Shown here in pieces: positions 1 through 6,879 of a stretch of 11,029 nucleotides of DNA. This DNA comes from Aestuariicoccus sp032586235 (GTDB lineage Bacteria > Pseudomonadota > Alphaproteobacteria > Rhodobacterales > Rhodobacteraceae). The stretch is taken from the NCBI RefSeq assembly GCF_032586235.1, contig NZ_JAWHTD010000072.1, forward strand, positions 1 to 11,029, given 5' to 3'. Made by a program: the position numbers and the translations under genes. Under the pieces are notes generated by a model. The model did not search any database and was not told the origin of the DNA. It saw nothing but the letters and a program-made list of their open reading frames with translations. Every line of letters starts with the position of its first letter. The first letter of the stretch is position 1.

Positions 1-78
1 GCTTGTTCATACAACGCGTCTAACGGCATGGATTCACGAAGTGAATCCTTCGCCGACAGACTTTTGCAACAACGCCCC
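1..78. mobile_element. Terminal fragment of an insertion sequence (IS5/IS6-like end), running off the left edge
   Basis: Read on the minus strand, the block begins GGCGTTGTTGCAAAAG at 76-61. This resembles the terminal inverted repeats of many IS6- and IS5-family elements (the GG...TGTTGCAAA pattern). At this point the nuclease-like frame of the neighbouring gene stops looking like its family. Inside the end is a perfect 8-bp hairpin (30-37 with 41-48, loop GAA). No transposase can be recognised in the 78 bases present, so the family is a guess from the end sequence. The exact outer base (76-78) and any target duplication cannot be fixed because the other end lies outside the window. Confidence 0.45.
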
Positions 79-608
79 TTTGAGACGAGCAAGTCTGCCG
101 TTGTGAGAATATGCATCCAGGACCAGTGGAAAACAGGGACCTTCGACCGGCTCTTTCGCACAGCCTCGAGAGGGTGGTTTTCAGGCGTGGTTGCAAACTG
201 ATTTGAGATGGAAATCACGCAATCTATGCCGTTTTCCTTTGCCAGCGCGCGATAGCGTTCAAGTTGGTCCGCATCGAGATCAGAGTTTCCGACCTTGGCT
301 TCGACCAGCGCCCGCCATTCCCTTTTCCCGACCTTGAGGACAATCAGACCGTCGGGCCTGTCCTTCACGTCCGACGGCATCTTGTGAAATACGACCTCGG
401 TATAGGTTGCCAAAGCCGCGCGCGTTCCAAGCCTTTGCCCCACCGACCCCAGCAATTGGACCCCGAATTCATGCACCTTCGACATGCAAGCCAGGACGAT
501 GGATGTTGTCCGCCCTTCTTTCGATGTATTCGAGAGAACGGGAAAAAGCCGCGCGGGCTCGCCCTGCGAGAGGTAATCCGGAATGAGGTCTTTGGTCACA
601 ATTTGCAC
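78..608 (-). pseudogene. PD-(D/E)XK nuclease-like protein, C-terminus truncated by an IS
   Basis: An open frame starts at GTG 606-608 (alternative GTG 597-599, with GGGTG just upstream) and runs about 177 codons to the IS end near 78. The middle carries a PD-(D/E)XK nuclease core: R-P-D-G at residues 84-87, a short beta hairpin, then V-E-A-K at 102-105, preceded by a helix with Glu71. The N-terminus (roughly D-Y-L...E-P-A-R-L-F-P-V) and the later I-S-N-Q-F and H-W-S-W-M segments match my memory of an uncharacterised conserved family with this fold. The frame stays open through the IS end to the window edge, but beyond residue 177 it no longer resembles the family, so the C-terminus is lost or replaced. 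Substrate and role are unknown. Such nucleases are common in defence and restriction contexts, but nothing here proves that role. A TTGACT at 661-656 could be a -35 box, but no clear -10 box follows. Confidence 0.7.
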
Positions 609-797
609 CCATTAATTCACTACAATACCTATTGAAGCCCGCATAGGCCCTTTCCAGTCAAGCATTGAGTGGATTAAACCGCACATTTCATTTATCGCGG
701 AACGACCGGCACAGCATGACACAGGGTATTAAAAGGGTGGCCTGACAACCGCCGTTCTTGACCGAGACACCGATCAATTAGCGTTTTTCGTATGCCA

Positions 798-884
798 TGG
801 TGCGGGCGGTGGGACTCGAACCCACACGGGGCAACGCCCCCTCAGATTTTAAGTCTGGTATGTCTACCATTCCATCACGCCCGC
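798..884 (-). tRNA. tRNA-Leu (anticodon UAA)
   Basis: On the minus strand the 5' acceptor strand GCGGGCG (884-878) pairs with CGCCCGC (808-802), followed by discriminator A (801) and an encoded CCA (800-798). The anticodon arm is CAGA-CTTAAAA-TCTG, giving anticodon UAA. A long variable arm (a GGGGC/GCCCC-type stem) identifies a class II tRNA, and the T arm has the GTTCGAGTC loop. Length is 87 nt with CCA, normal for tRNA-Leu. Its 3' end points toward the IS-disturbed left edge, the side on which integrating elements usually land. Confidence 0.96.
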
Positions 885-922
885 ACGGGAACCTTGGTAG
901 CGGGATGGCATGGGCTGCACAA

Positions 923-938
923 CCGGCTTGAGCGGCCG
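923..938 (-). terminator. Weak hairpin after the TPR gene
   Basis: A 5-bp perfect stem CCGGC (923-927) / GCCGG (934-938) with a 6-nt loop lies just past the TAG stop of the TPR gene at 944. On the minus strand only TTGTG follows, not a T-run, so intrinsic termination would be weak. The position favours a 3'-end role, but the stem could occur by chance in GC-rich DNA. Confidence 0.25.
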
Positions 939-943
939 GGCGG

Positions 944-1477
944 CTAAAGCTCTTTGCCTTTCAGCAGGTACCGTTCGCCCAGCCAGGGGTTGAGCGCGAC
1001 GGCGGCGCGCAGGGCCTCTTGCGCCTCGACGTCGCGGCCCAGCGCCATCAGGGTCAGCCCCTTGCCTGCAAGCGCGCCCACGTGTTTCGGGTTCAGCTTG
1101 AGCGCCTGTTCCAGATCGGGCAGCGCGGCGGTGTAATCCTCGCGCAGGAAGTTGATGAAGGCGCGCTGGTTGTAGCCCTCGGCATAGAACGGGCAGTAGT
1201 TCACCAGCTTGTCGAACCGGTCCAGCGCGGTCAGAAAGTCGTAGGATCCGCGCGCCCGCATCCCCTGATCAAGCATGGCCTGGCTGGGTTCGTCCGGCGC
1301 GTCGGTCCAATACTCCCACATCCGGTTGGCGATGATGCGGCCTTCCATGTCGTTCTGCGCCTGCTGCACCTCGTCGAACAATCGCTCCAGCGCCTGCGAG
1401 TGATCGGGGGCGACGGGGCAGCCGTCCGCCCAGACGGGCGCGGCGGTGAGGCAGAACAAAGCAATCAGGCGTTTCAT
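944..1477 (-). CDS. Exported tetratricopeptide-repeat protein
   Basis: The 177-residue product begins with a typical Sec signal peptide (K-R at 2-3, hydrophobic 4-13, cleavage likely after V-W-A-D, around residue 17-18), so it should act in the periplasm. About three TPR units follow from residue 70 to 173. The two best are N-Q-R-A-F-I-N-F...L-E-Q-A-L-K-L-N-P (about 103-130) and A-L-A-G-K-G-L-T-L-M-A-L-G-R...A-V-A-L-N-P (about 134-165). TPRs bind protein partners; the partner is unknown. There are Cys at 20 and 95. The gene lies 31 bp downstream of the Lrp-type regulator on the same strand and could be co-transcribed with it, although no clear Shine-Dalgarno precedes its ATG. A link to proline metabolism is not implied. 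Confidence 0.85.
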   Translation of the reverse strand: MKRLIALFCLTAAPVWADGCPVAPDHSQALERLFDEVQQAQNDMEGRIIANRMWEYWTDAPDEPSQAMLDQGMRARGSYDFLTALDRFDKLVNYCPFYAEGYNQRAFINFLREDYTAALPDLEQALKLNPKHVGALAGKGLTLMALGRDVEAQEALRAAVALNPWLGERYLLKGKEL

Positions 1478-1508
1478 GCGCGCAATGGTGCGCCGCGGGC
1501 CGCCCGGG

Positions 1509-1985
1509 TCAAGTCACATCTGCGAAACCGTCCTCCTTGACGGCCTGCATCGCCACATAGGTCGAGGTCGCCGAGACATGCGGCAGGGTCGAGATTTTCT
1601 CGGCCAGCACCCGGCGATAGGCGGGCATGTCGGCCACCCGCACCTTGAGCAGATAGTCGAAATTGCCGGCGATCAGATGCGCCTGCTCGATCTCGGGGAT
1701 CTTGGCGACGCCTGCGTTGAATGCGGCCAGCGCGGCCTCGCGCGTGTCGGTCAGGCGCACCTCGACAAAGGCCACGTGGTCGAGCCCCAGCTGGATCGGG
1801 TCGAGGATCGCGCGGTAGCCCCGGATGACCCGCAACTCTTCCAGCCGGCGCAGCCGCGCCTGGGTGGGCGATTTCGACAGGCCGATCCGGCGCGCCAGCT
1901 CGGTGATGCTGATCCGGCCCTCGCTTGCCAGGGTAGTGAGAATCGCGCGGTCGAACCGGTCGAAGCTTTCGATATCGTCATGCAT
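1509..1985 (-). CDS. putR: Lrp/AsnC-family regulator of proline catabolism (PutR type)
   Basis: The 158-residue protein has the full Lrp/AsnC layout. A winged helix-turn-helix covers about residues 8-56 (D-R-A-I-L-T-T-L, I-S-I-T-E-L-A-R-R-I-G-L-S, R-L-R-R-L-E). A RAM/ligand-binding domain follows at about 70-148, with the hallmark G-N-F-D-Y-L-L-K-V at 107-115. Length is normal for the family. It is divergent from putA across a 104-bp gap. This is the arrangement known in Rhodobacter capsulatus, where the Lrp-like PutR activates putA and responds to proline. The function is inferred from family and position; binding sites were not mapped. The PutA here has no DNA-binding domain of its own, which supports a separate regulator. 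Confidence 0.88.
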   Translation of the reverse strand: MHDDIESFDRFDRAILTTLASEGRISITELARRIGLSKSPTQARLRRLEELRVIRGYRAILDPIQLGLDHVAFVEVRLTDTREAALAAFNAGVAKIPEIEQAHLIAGNFDYLLKVRVADMPAYRRVLAEKISTLPHVSATSTYVAMQAVKEDGFADVT

Positions 1986-2089
1986 CGGAAATCCGGGAAA
2001 TTTGGTCCAATCGGTCAGGCGATCCGCGTCTTTCAGTCAAAACGCCTGTCAGCCTTGCGCTACCATAGCGTAACTGACCGGAGGACACC
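1986..2089. promoter_or_regulatory. Divergent putR-putA control region
   Basis: These 104 bases separate the two divergent starts and must hold both promoters and any PutR site. On the plus strand GGAGG (2080-2084) sits 5 nt before the putA ATG, a strong ribosome-binding site. TACCAT (2061-2066) is a possible putA -10 box with no convincing -35, which would suit an activator-dependent promoter. A short palindrome TTGGTCCAA (2002-2010) is a possible operator half. The region itself is certain to be regulatory; the individual boxes are tentative. Confidence 0.6.
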
Positions 2090-5000
2090 ATGCCAAAAGA
2101 CGCCACGCCCGACCTGCGCCACAAGATCGACGCCGCCACCTATGCCGACGAGGCCGCGACCCTCGATGCGTTGCGCGAAACGGCGTCGCTGACGCCCGAT
2201 GATCGTGCCGCCATCGGCACCCGCGCGGCCGCTCTGGTGCGCGACATCCGCGGCACCACCAAGCCCGGCCTGATGGAGGTGTTCCTGGCGGAATACGGCC
2301 TCTCGACCGACGAGGGCATCGCGCTGATGTGTCTAGCCGAGGCGCTCTTGCGGGTGCCCGACGCCGAAACCATCGACGCGCTGATCGAGGACAAGATCGC
2401 GCCGTCGGACTGGGGCAAGCACATGGGTCATTCGACCTCGCCGCTGGTCAACGCCTCGACCTGGGCGCTGATGCTGACCGGCAAGGTGCTGCAAGAGGAC
2501 GAAAAGGGGCCTGTGGGCCATCTGCGCAGCGCCATCAAGCGGCTGGGCGAGCCGGTGATCCGCACCGCCGTCGGCCGCGCCATGCGCGAGATGGGCGCGC
2601 AATTCGTGCTGGGCGAGACCATCCAGGCGGCAATGAAGCGCGGTGCGGCGATGGAGGCCAAGGGCTATACCTACAGCTACGACATGCTGGGCGAGGCCGC
2701 CCGCACCGAGGCCGACGCGCGGCGCTATCACCTGAGCTATTCGCGCGCCATCGGGGCCATTGCCGAAGCAGCGAAATCCGATGACATCCGCGACAATCCG
2801 GGCATTTCGGTCAAGCTCAGCGCGCTGCATCCGCGCTACGAAGAGGCCCAGCACGACATCGTCATGGATCAGGTCGTGCCCCGCCTGCGGACGCTGGCCC
2901 AACTGGCGCGCAGCGCGGGCATCGGGCTTAACATCGACGCGGAAGAGGCCAACCGCCTGTCGCTGTCGCTCGACGTGATCGAGGCGGTTCTGTCAGAGCC
3001 GTCGCTGGCGGGCTGGGACGGGTTCGGCGTGGTGGTGCAGGCCTACGGGCAGCGCGCGGGCCACGTACTCGACTGGCTCTACGAGACCGCCGAGCGGCTG
3101 GACCGGCGCATCATGGTGCGGCTGGTCAAGGGCGCCTACTGGGACACCGAGGTCAAGCGCGCCCAGGTCGCGGGCCTGCCCGGCTTTCCGGTCTTCACCG
3201 ACAAGGCGGCCACCGACATCAGCTATATCGCCAACGCCCGCAAGCTTTTGGGCATGACCGACCGCATCTATCCGCAATTCGCCACCCACAACGCGCACAC
3301 CGTGGCCGCGATCCTGCACATGCAGGCCGACCCGGCCAGCTTCGAATTCCAGCGCCTGCACGGCATGGGCGAAACCTTGCACGACCTGGTGCTGAAGCGC
3401 GAAAAGACCCGCTGCCGGATTTACGCCCCCGTCGGCGCGCACCGCGATCTGCTGGCCTATCTGGTGCGGCGGCTGCTGGAAAACGGCGCGAACTCGTCCT
3501 TCGTGAACCAGATCGTCGACGAGGACGTGCCCCCCGAGGAGGTCGCCGCCGACCCCTTCGATTACACCCCCAGCACCACGCTCAGCACCGGCCCCGACCT
3601 TTTCCAGCCCGAACGCCCCAATTCGCGCGGCTGGGACATTGCCCACCGGCCGACACTGGCCGCCATCGACGCCGCCCGCGACGCCTTCGCCACCCATCAA
3701 TGGCGCGCCGCCCCCGTCACCGCCGAGGAGGGCCCGCAAGGGACCGAAGAGGCGCTCGCCAACCCGGCCCGCCCGACCGATACCGTCGGCCACGTCACCT
3801 GGGCCACTCCCGACACCGTGGCCAAGGCCTGCGCCGCCGCCCGGCCCTGGGACGCCGACGCCGCCACCCGCGCCAAGGCGCTCAACCGCGCCGCCGACCT
3901 CTATGAGGACCGTTACGGCGAGCTCTTCGCGCTCCTGCACCGCGAGGCCGGCAAGACGCTGATGGACGCCGTCGCCGAACTGCGCGAAGCGGTCGACTTC
4001 CTGCGCTACTACGCCGCCCGCGCCGATGGCGCGCCGCCGGTCGGCACCTTCGCCTGCATCAGCCCGTGGAACTTCCCGCTGGCGATCTTCACCGGCCAGG
4101 TCTCCGCAGCGCTGGCCGCGGGCAACGCGGTGCTGGCCAAGCCCGCCGAACAGACCCCGCTTATCGCCGCCCGCGCCGTGGCGCTGTTGCACGAGGCAGG
4201 CGTGCCCGTCCCGGCGCTGCAGCTTCTGCCCGGCGCGGGCGAGGTGGGCGCATCGCTCACCTCGAACCCGGCCGTGGGCGGCGTGGCCTTCACCGGCTCG
4301 ACCGAAACCGCGCAGATCATCCACCGCAGCATCGCGGCGCACCTCGCACCCGGCACGCCCTTCATCGCCGAGACCGGCGGGCTCAACGCCATGATCGTCG
4401 ACAGCACCGCGCTGCCCGAACAGGCGGTGCAGGCCATCGTGGAATCGGCCTTCCAGTCCGCGGGCCAGCGCTGCTCGGCCCTGCGCTGCCTCTACGTGCA
4501 GGAAGACATCGCCGAGGATTTCACCAAGATGCTCACCGGCGCGATGGACGCCCTGCGCCTCGGCCGTCCGTGGGAAATCACCACCGATGTCGGTCCGGTG
4601 ATCGACGCCGAGGCCAAGGCCGGCATCGCCGACCACATCGCTCGCGCCGAGGACGACGGCCGCCTGATCAAGACCCGCCCCACCCCGGACGTCGGCCATT
4701 ACATCGCGCCCACGCTGATCCGGGTGAACGGCATCGCGGATCTGGAGCGTGAAATCTTCGGCCCGGTCCTGCACATCGCCACCTTCAAGGCGACCCAAAT
4801 CGACAAGGTGATCGACGCCATAAACGCCACCGGCTACGGGCTGACCTTCGGGCTGATGACCCGGATCGACGACCGGGTCGAGCATGTCACCGAGCGGGTC
4901 CACGCGGGCAACATCTACGTCAACCGCAACCAGATCGGCGCCATCGTCGGCAGCCAGCCCTTCGGCGGCGAGGGCCTTTCGGGCACCGGCCCCAAGGCGG

Positions 5001-5515
5001 GCGGCCCCGACTACCTCAACCGCTTCCGCCGGCACGCGGCACCGCAAGAGGGCACCGCCTGGGACAAGGACGCGGCCCCCGCCGCGCTGCAAAAGGCGCT
5101 GAACGCCGCCCATGACCAGGCCGCGCCCGCGCGCCATGCGCTGCCCGGCCCCACGGGCGAGTCGAACCAGCTGACCACCTTCGCGCGGCCGCCCGTGCTC
5201 TGCCTCGGCCCCGGCAAGCCCGCGGCAGAGGCACAGGCCCGCGCCATCCGCGCGCTTGGCGGCACGGCGGTCGTGCCCGACGGGCTGGTGTCCGCCAACG
5301 ATCTGGGCCGCCTGACCGGCCTGTCCGGCGCGCTCTGGTGGGGCGACGAGGACAGCGCCCGCGGCTATCGCGCGGCCCTTGCGGATCGCGACGGGCCGAT
5401 CCTGCCTCTGATCACCGGCGCGCCGGATGCGGGCCACGCCCGGTCCGAACGGCACGTCTGCATCGACACCACGGCGGCGGGAGGCAATGCCGCGCTTCTG
5501 GCGGGCGAAAGCTGA
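2090..5515 (+). CDS. putA: Bifunctional proline dehydrogenase / L-glutamate gamma-semialdehyde dehydrogenase
   Basis: The enzyme oxidises proline to P5C with FAD, passing electrons to quinone at the inner membrane, then oxidises glutamate semialdehyde to glutamate with NAD+. The 1141 residues begin with a helical arm. The PRODH TIM barrel follows at roughly 190-480 (S-V-K-L-S-A-L-H-P-R-Y-E near 240, R-L-V-K-G-A-Y-W-D at 344-352, T-H-N near 404, then R-L-H-G-M-G-E and the L-E-N-G-A-N-S-S-F-V-N motif). The aldehyde dehydrogenase domain spans about 520-1000, with S-P-W-N-F-P at 658-663, F-T-G-S-T-E near 735, catalytic-site Glu761 in E-T-G-G and catalytic Cys795 in G-Q-R-C-S. A C-terminal ALDH-like domain follows, including L-P-G-P-T-G-E. 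There is no N-terminal ribbon-helix-helix domain, so this is the longer non-DNA-binding PutA form, similar in size to that of R. capsulatus. The start is supported by GGAGG 5 nt upstream. Confidence 0.97.
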   Translation: MPKDATPDLRHKIDAATYADEAATLDALRETASLTPDDRAAIGTRAAALVRDIRGTTKPGLMEVFLAEYGLSTDEGIALMCLAEALLRVPDAETIDALIEDKIAPSDWGKHMGHSTSPLVNASTWALMLTGKVLQEDEKGPVGHLRSAIKRLGEPVIRTAVGRAMREMGAQFVLGETIQAAMKRGAAMEAKGYTYSYDMLGEAARTEADARRYHLSYSRAIGAIAEAAKSDDIRDNPGISVKLSALHPRYEEAQHDIVMDQVVPRLRTLAQLARSAGIGLNIDAEEANRLSLSLDVIEAVLSEPSLAGWDGFGVVVQAYGQRAGHVLDWLYETAERLDRRIMVRLVKGAYWDTEVKRAQVAGLPGFPVFTDKAATDISYIANARKLLGMTDRIYPQFATHNAHTVAAILHMQADPASFEFQRLHGMGETLHDLVLKREKTRCRIYAPVGAHRDLLAYLVRRLLENGANSSFVNQIVDEDVPPEEVAADPFDYTPSTTLSTGPDLFQPERPNSRGWDIAHRPTLAAIDAARDAFATHQWRAAPVTAEEGPQGTEEALANPARPTDTVGHVTWATPDTVAKACAAARPWDADAATRAKALNRAADLYEDRYGELFALLHREAGKTLMDAVAELREAVDFLRYYAARADGAPPVGTFACISPWNFPLAIFTGQVSAALAAGNAVLAKPAEQTPLIAARAVALLHEAGVPVPALQLLPGAGEVGASLTSNPAVGGVAFTGSTETAQIIHRSIAAHLAPGTPFIAETGGLNAMIVDSTALPEQAVQAIVESAFQSAGQRCSALRCLYVQEDIAEDFTKMLTGAMDALRLGRPWEITTDVGPVIDAEAKAGIADHIARAEDDGRLIKTRPTPDVGHYIAPTLIRVNGIADLEREIFGPVLHIATFKATQIDKVIDAINATGYGLTFGLMTRIDDRVEHVTERVHAGNIYVNRNQIGAIVGSQPFGGEGLSGTGPKAGGPDYLNRFRRHAAPQEGTAWDKDAAPAALQKALNAAHDQAAPARHALPGPTGESNQLTTFARPPVLCLGPGKPAAEAQARAIRALGGTAVVPDGLVSANDLGRLTGLSGALWWGDEDSARGYRAALADRDGPILPLITGAPDAGHARSERHVCIDTTAAGGNAALLAGES

Positions 5516-5529
5516 TCCAAGGCCCTTGA

Positions 5530-5560
5530 CGCCCCACGCTTTTCTTCCAAGTGTGGGGCG
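5530..5560 (+). promoter_or_regulatory. Hairpin enclosing the rhomboid ribosome-binding site
   Basis: A 10-bp stem pairs 5530-5539 (CGCCCCACGC) with 5551-5560 (GTGTGGGGCG), with one G-U pair and an 11-nt loop. The 3' arm contains the only purine-rich Shine-Dalgarno candidate (GGGG, 5555-5558), and the start ATG follows immediately at 5561. No T-run follows, so it is not a classic intrinsic terminator. It may gate translation of the rhomboid gene or mark the 3' end of putA mRNA. The structure is seen directly; its function is inferred. Confidence 0.5.
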
Positions 5561-6307
5561 ATGTTTCCCATTCGCGACCACAACCCGTCGGGGCGCACGC
5601 CCTATGTGACCTACGCGCTTATCGCGCTGAATGTGGGCATATTCCTTAGCTACTGGGCGCTCTTTTCCGACCCCCGTGCCCTGAACCAGTTCTTCTTCGA
5701 CTGGGCGCTGATCCCGGCGCTGGTGCAGAACGGCCAGGGCGAGACCGGCTTCGTGACCTCGATGTTCCTGCACGGCGGCATCGCGCATCTCCTGGGCAAC
5801 ATGCTGTTTTTGTTCATCTTCGGCGACAATGTCGAGGACGAGATGGGCCATGTCGGTTTTGCGCTTTTCTACCTCGTGACAGGCATCGGCGCAGGCGTGA
5901 CCCATTACCTCGCCGCGCCTTATTCGCCCGTGCCCACGGTCGGCGCATCCGGCGCCATAGCCGGGGTCATGGGGGCCTATCTGTTGATGTTTCCCAAGGC
6001 CAAGGTGGACATATTGGTCATCATCGTCGTCTTCTTCCGGGTCTTTCCGATCCCGGCCTGGATCATGCTGGCAGTGTGGTTCGCCATGCAGATCTTCGGC
6101 GGCTTCGGCGCGCAGGCCGATCAGGGGGGCGTCGCCTATTGGGCCCATGCGGGCGGCTTCGTGATCGGACTGGCGCTGACACTGCCGGTCTGGCTGAAAC
6201 GCGGCGGCCCGGCCTATTGGAACCGCACCGAAGGCCACCCACCCCACCCCGAAGCGCGCTACAAACTCTCGCGCAGCTCGATCCCCACGGTCAGGAGACG
6301 CCGATGA
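5561..6307 (+). CDS. Rhomboid-family intramembrane serine protease
   Basis: The 248-residue protein has about six hydrophobic segments (near 15-32, 64-88, 96-118, 124-146, 150-178, 190-212). It carries the rhomboid signature: H-G-G-I-A-H-L-L-G-N-M at 71-81, the catalytic Ser130 in G-A-S-G (128-131) and His196 in Y-W-A-H-A-G-G, forming the Ser-His dyad in the inner membrane. The F-G-D-N-V-E-D-E-M-G segment (87-96) is typical of the bacterial subgroup to which this belongs. All catalytic residues are present, so it should be active; substrates cannot be predicted. It lies 45 bp after putA on the same strand and overlaps the next gene by ATGA. The start ATG directly abuts the hairpin at 5530-5560, and no better in-frame start is visible. 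Confidence 0.93.
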   Translation: MFPIRDHNPSGRTPYVTYALIALNVGIFLSYWALFSDPRALNQFFFDWALIPALVQNGQGETGFVTSMFLHGGIAHLLGNMLFLFIFGDNVEDEMGHVGFALFYLVTGIGAGVTHYLAAPYSPVPTVGASGAIAGVMGAYLLMFPKAKVDILVIIVVFFRVFPIPAWIMLAVWFAMQIFGGFGAQADQGGVAYWAHAGGFVIGLALTLPVWLKRGGPAYWNRTEGHPPHPEARYKLSRSSIPTVRRRR

Positions 6308-6672
6308 CCACATCCGTCAAGTCCACATGCCACTGCGGCGCGGTCGAACTCAAGGTCACGCTGAGCGACGGTCTCGACACCGCCCGGCGCTGCGATTGCT
6401 CGTTCTGCCGCCGCCGCGGCGCGCCTGCCGTCTCGGCCCCCCTCGGCGGGATCGAGATCCTGCGCGGCAATGACAAGCTGTCGCTCTACCAATTCGGCAC
6501 AATGACCGCGCGCCACCATTTCTGCGCCACCTGCGGCATCTATATGTTTCATCAACGCCGCTCGAACCCCAACCAATACGGCGTCAACCTCTACACGCTC
6601 GATGGCGTGACCCCAGATATGGTGGAGCCCATCCGCTGGGTCGACGGGATCAACCATCCCTCCGACCGCTAG
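6304..6672 (+). CDS. GFA-family (glutathione-dependent formaldehyde-activating-like) zinc protein
   Basis: The 122-residue protein carries the GFA/CENP-V fold signature of zinc-binding cysteines: C-H-C-G at 9-12, C-D-C-S-F-C at 30-35 and C-A-T-C-G at 74-78. This covers the whole domain at its usual length. Characterised relatives bind glutathione adducts or zinc, but most members, probably including this one, have no proven reaction. The ATG overlaps the rhomboid stop by four bases (ATGA, 6304-6307), with AGGAG at 6293-6297 inside the rhomboid end, indicating translational coupling. The longer frame starting at 6076 simply runs antisense-like through rhomboid codons and is not the start. Confidence 0.92.
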   Translation: MTTSVKSTCHCGAVELKVTLSDGLDTARRCDCSFCRRRGAPAVSAPLGGIEILRGNDKLSLYQFGTMTARHHFCATCGIYMFHQRRSNPNQYGVNLYTLDGVTPDMVEPIRWVDGINHPSDR

Positions 6673-6705
6673 CCTAGTCCGGCCAGCGCGCCGAAAGAGT
6701 ATTGT

Positions 6706-6738
6706 GCCTCCGGCGGGGATATTTTCGACCAGATGAAA
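6706..6738 (+). repeat. 33-bp intergenic repeat, copy A (downstream of the GFA gene)
   Basis: The sequence GCCTCCGGCGGGGATATTT, then a variable TC, then GACCAGATGAAA, recurs inverted at 6880-6912 with 31 of 33 bases identical. In this orientation it lies 3' of the plus-strand GFA gene. CCTC-CGGC-GGGG can form a small stem followed by ATATTTT, so it could act as a mini-terminator or mRNA 3'-end element. I recall very similar sequences scattered between genes in Rhodobacterales genomes, but this was not searched. Confidence 0.75.
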
Positions 6739-6755
6739 GCCGGCTCATTCGCAAA

Positions 6756-6793
6756 TGAGAAAAGCCCGCTCCCGGGTGTATCCGGGAACGGGC
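6756..6793 (-). terminator. Intrinsic terminator of the minus-strand small RNA
   Basis: On the minus strand a 12-position stem (6793-6782 with 6775-6764, one C-A mismatch, 6-nt loop) is followed directly by TTTTCTC. The GC-rich stem plus T-run gives a clear direction: transcription comes from the suhB side and stops near 6758. On the plus strand no T-run follows the same hairpin. Confidence 0.75.
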
Positions 6794-6878
6794 CGCGAAG
6801 CGATGCTTCACCTGGTACGGTCATCGGCGTCCCCGCCTGTTCCGCAGGATCACGCTAGGGGATCCTGGTTAAAAGATC
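6756..6878 (-). ncRNA. Probable small RNA, suhB-motif-like
   Basis: Between the two inverted 33-bp repeats lies about 120 bp with no plausible gene but dense structure on the minus strand. In order these are a 7-bp hairpin (6867-6861 with 6851-6845), a G-rich unpaired stretch (about 6844-6815), a 5-bp hairpin GAAGC-ATC-GCTTC (6809-6797) and the intrinsic terminator (6793-6756). It sits immediately 3' of suhB. Alphaproteobacteria are known to carry the Rfam 'suhB' RNA motif (the MmgR/alpha-r8 sRNA family) in such positions, and the architecture (internal hairpins then terminator) fits. I could not align it to the family, so the identity is tentative, but a structured terminated transcript is well supported. 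The 5' end is not defined; it is taken just inside repeat copy B. Confidence 0.55.
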
Positions 6879-6879
6879 G

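Noticed and set aside
264..635. 123-residue open frame on the plus strand
   Set aside because: It is antisense to the PD-(D/E)XK frame, has no recognisable domain, and its composition is what the reverse of a real gene gives.
730..755. Possible terminator after tRNA-Leu on the minus strand (GGCGG...CCACC then CTTTTA)
   Set aside because: The stem has a central mismatch and is only five positions long; too weak to list as a feature.
1446..2192. 248-residue plus-strand frame over putR and into putA
   Set aside because: Antisense to the clear Lrp/AsnC frame, then out of frame with putA; no domain seen.
2993..6313. 1106-residue open frame antisense to putA and the rhomboid gene
   Set aside because: Its product is a low-complexity Gly/Arg/Ala/Val/His-rich string with no domain. 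Such frames arise because high-GC codon use avoids stops on the opposite strand. It spans two unrelated real genes.
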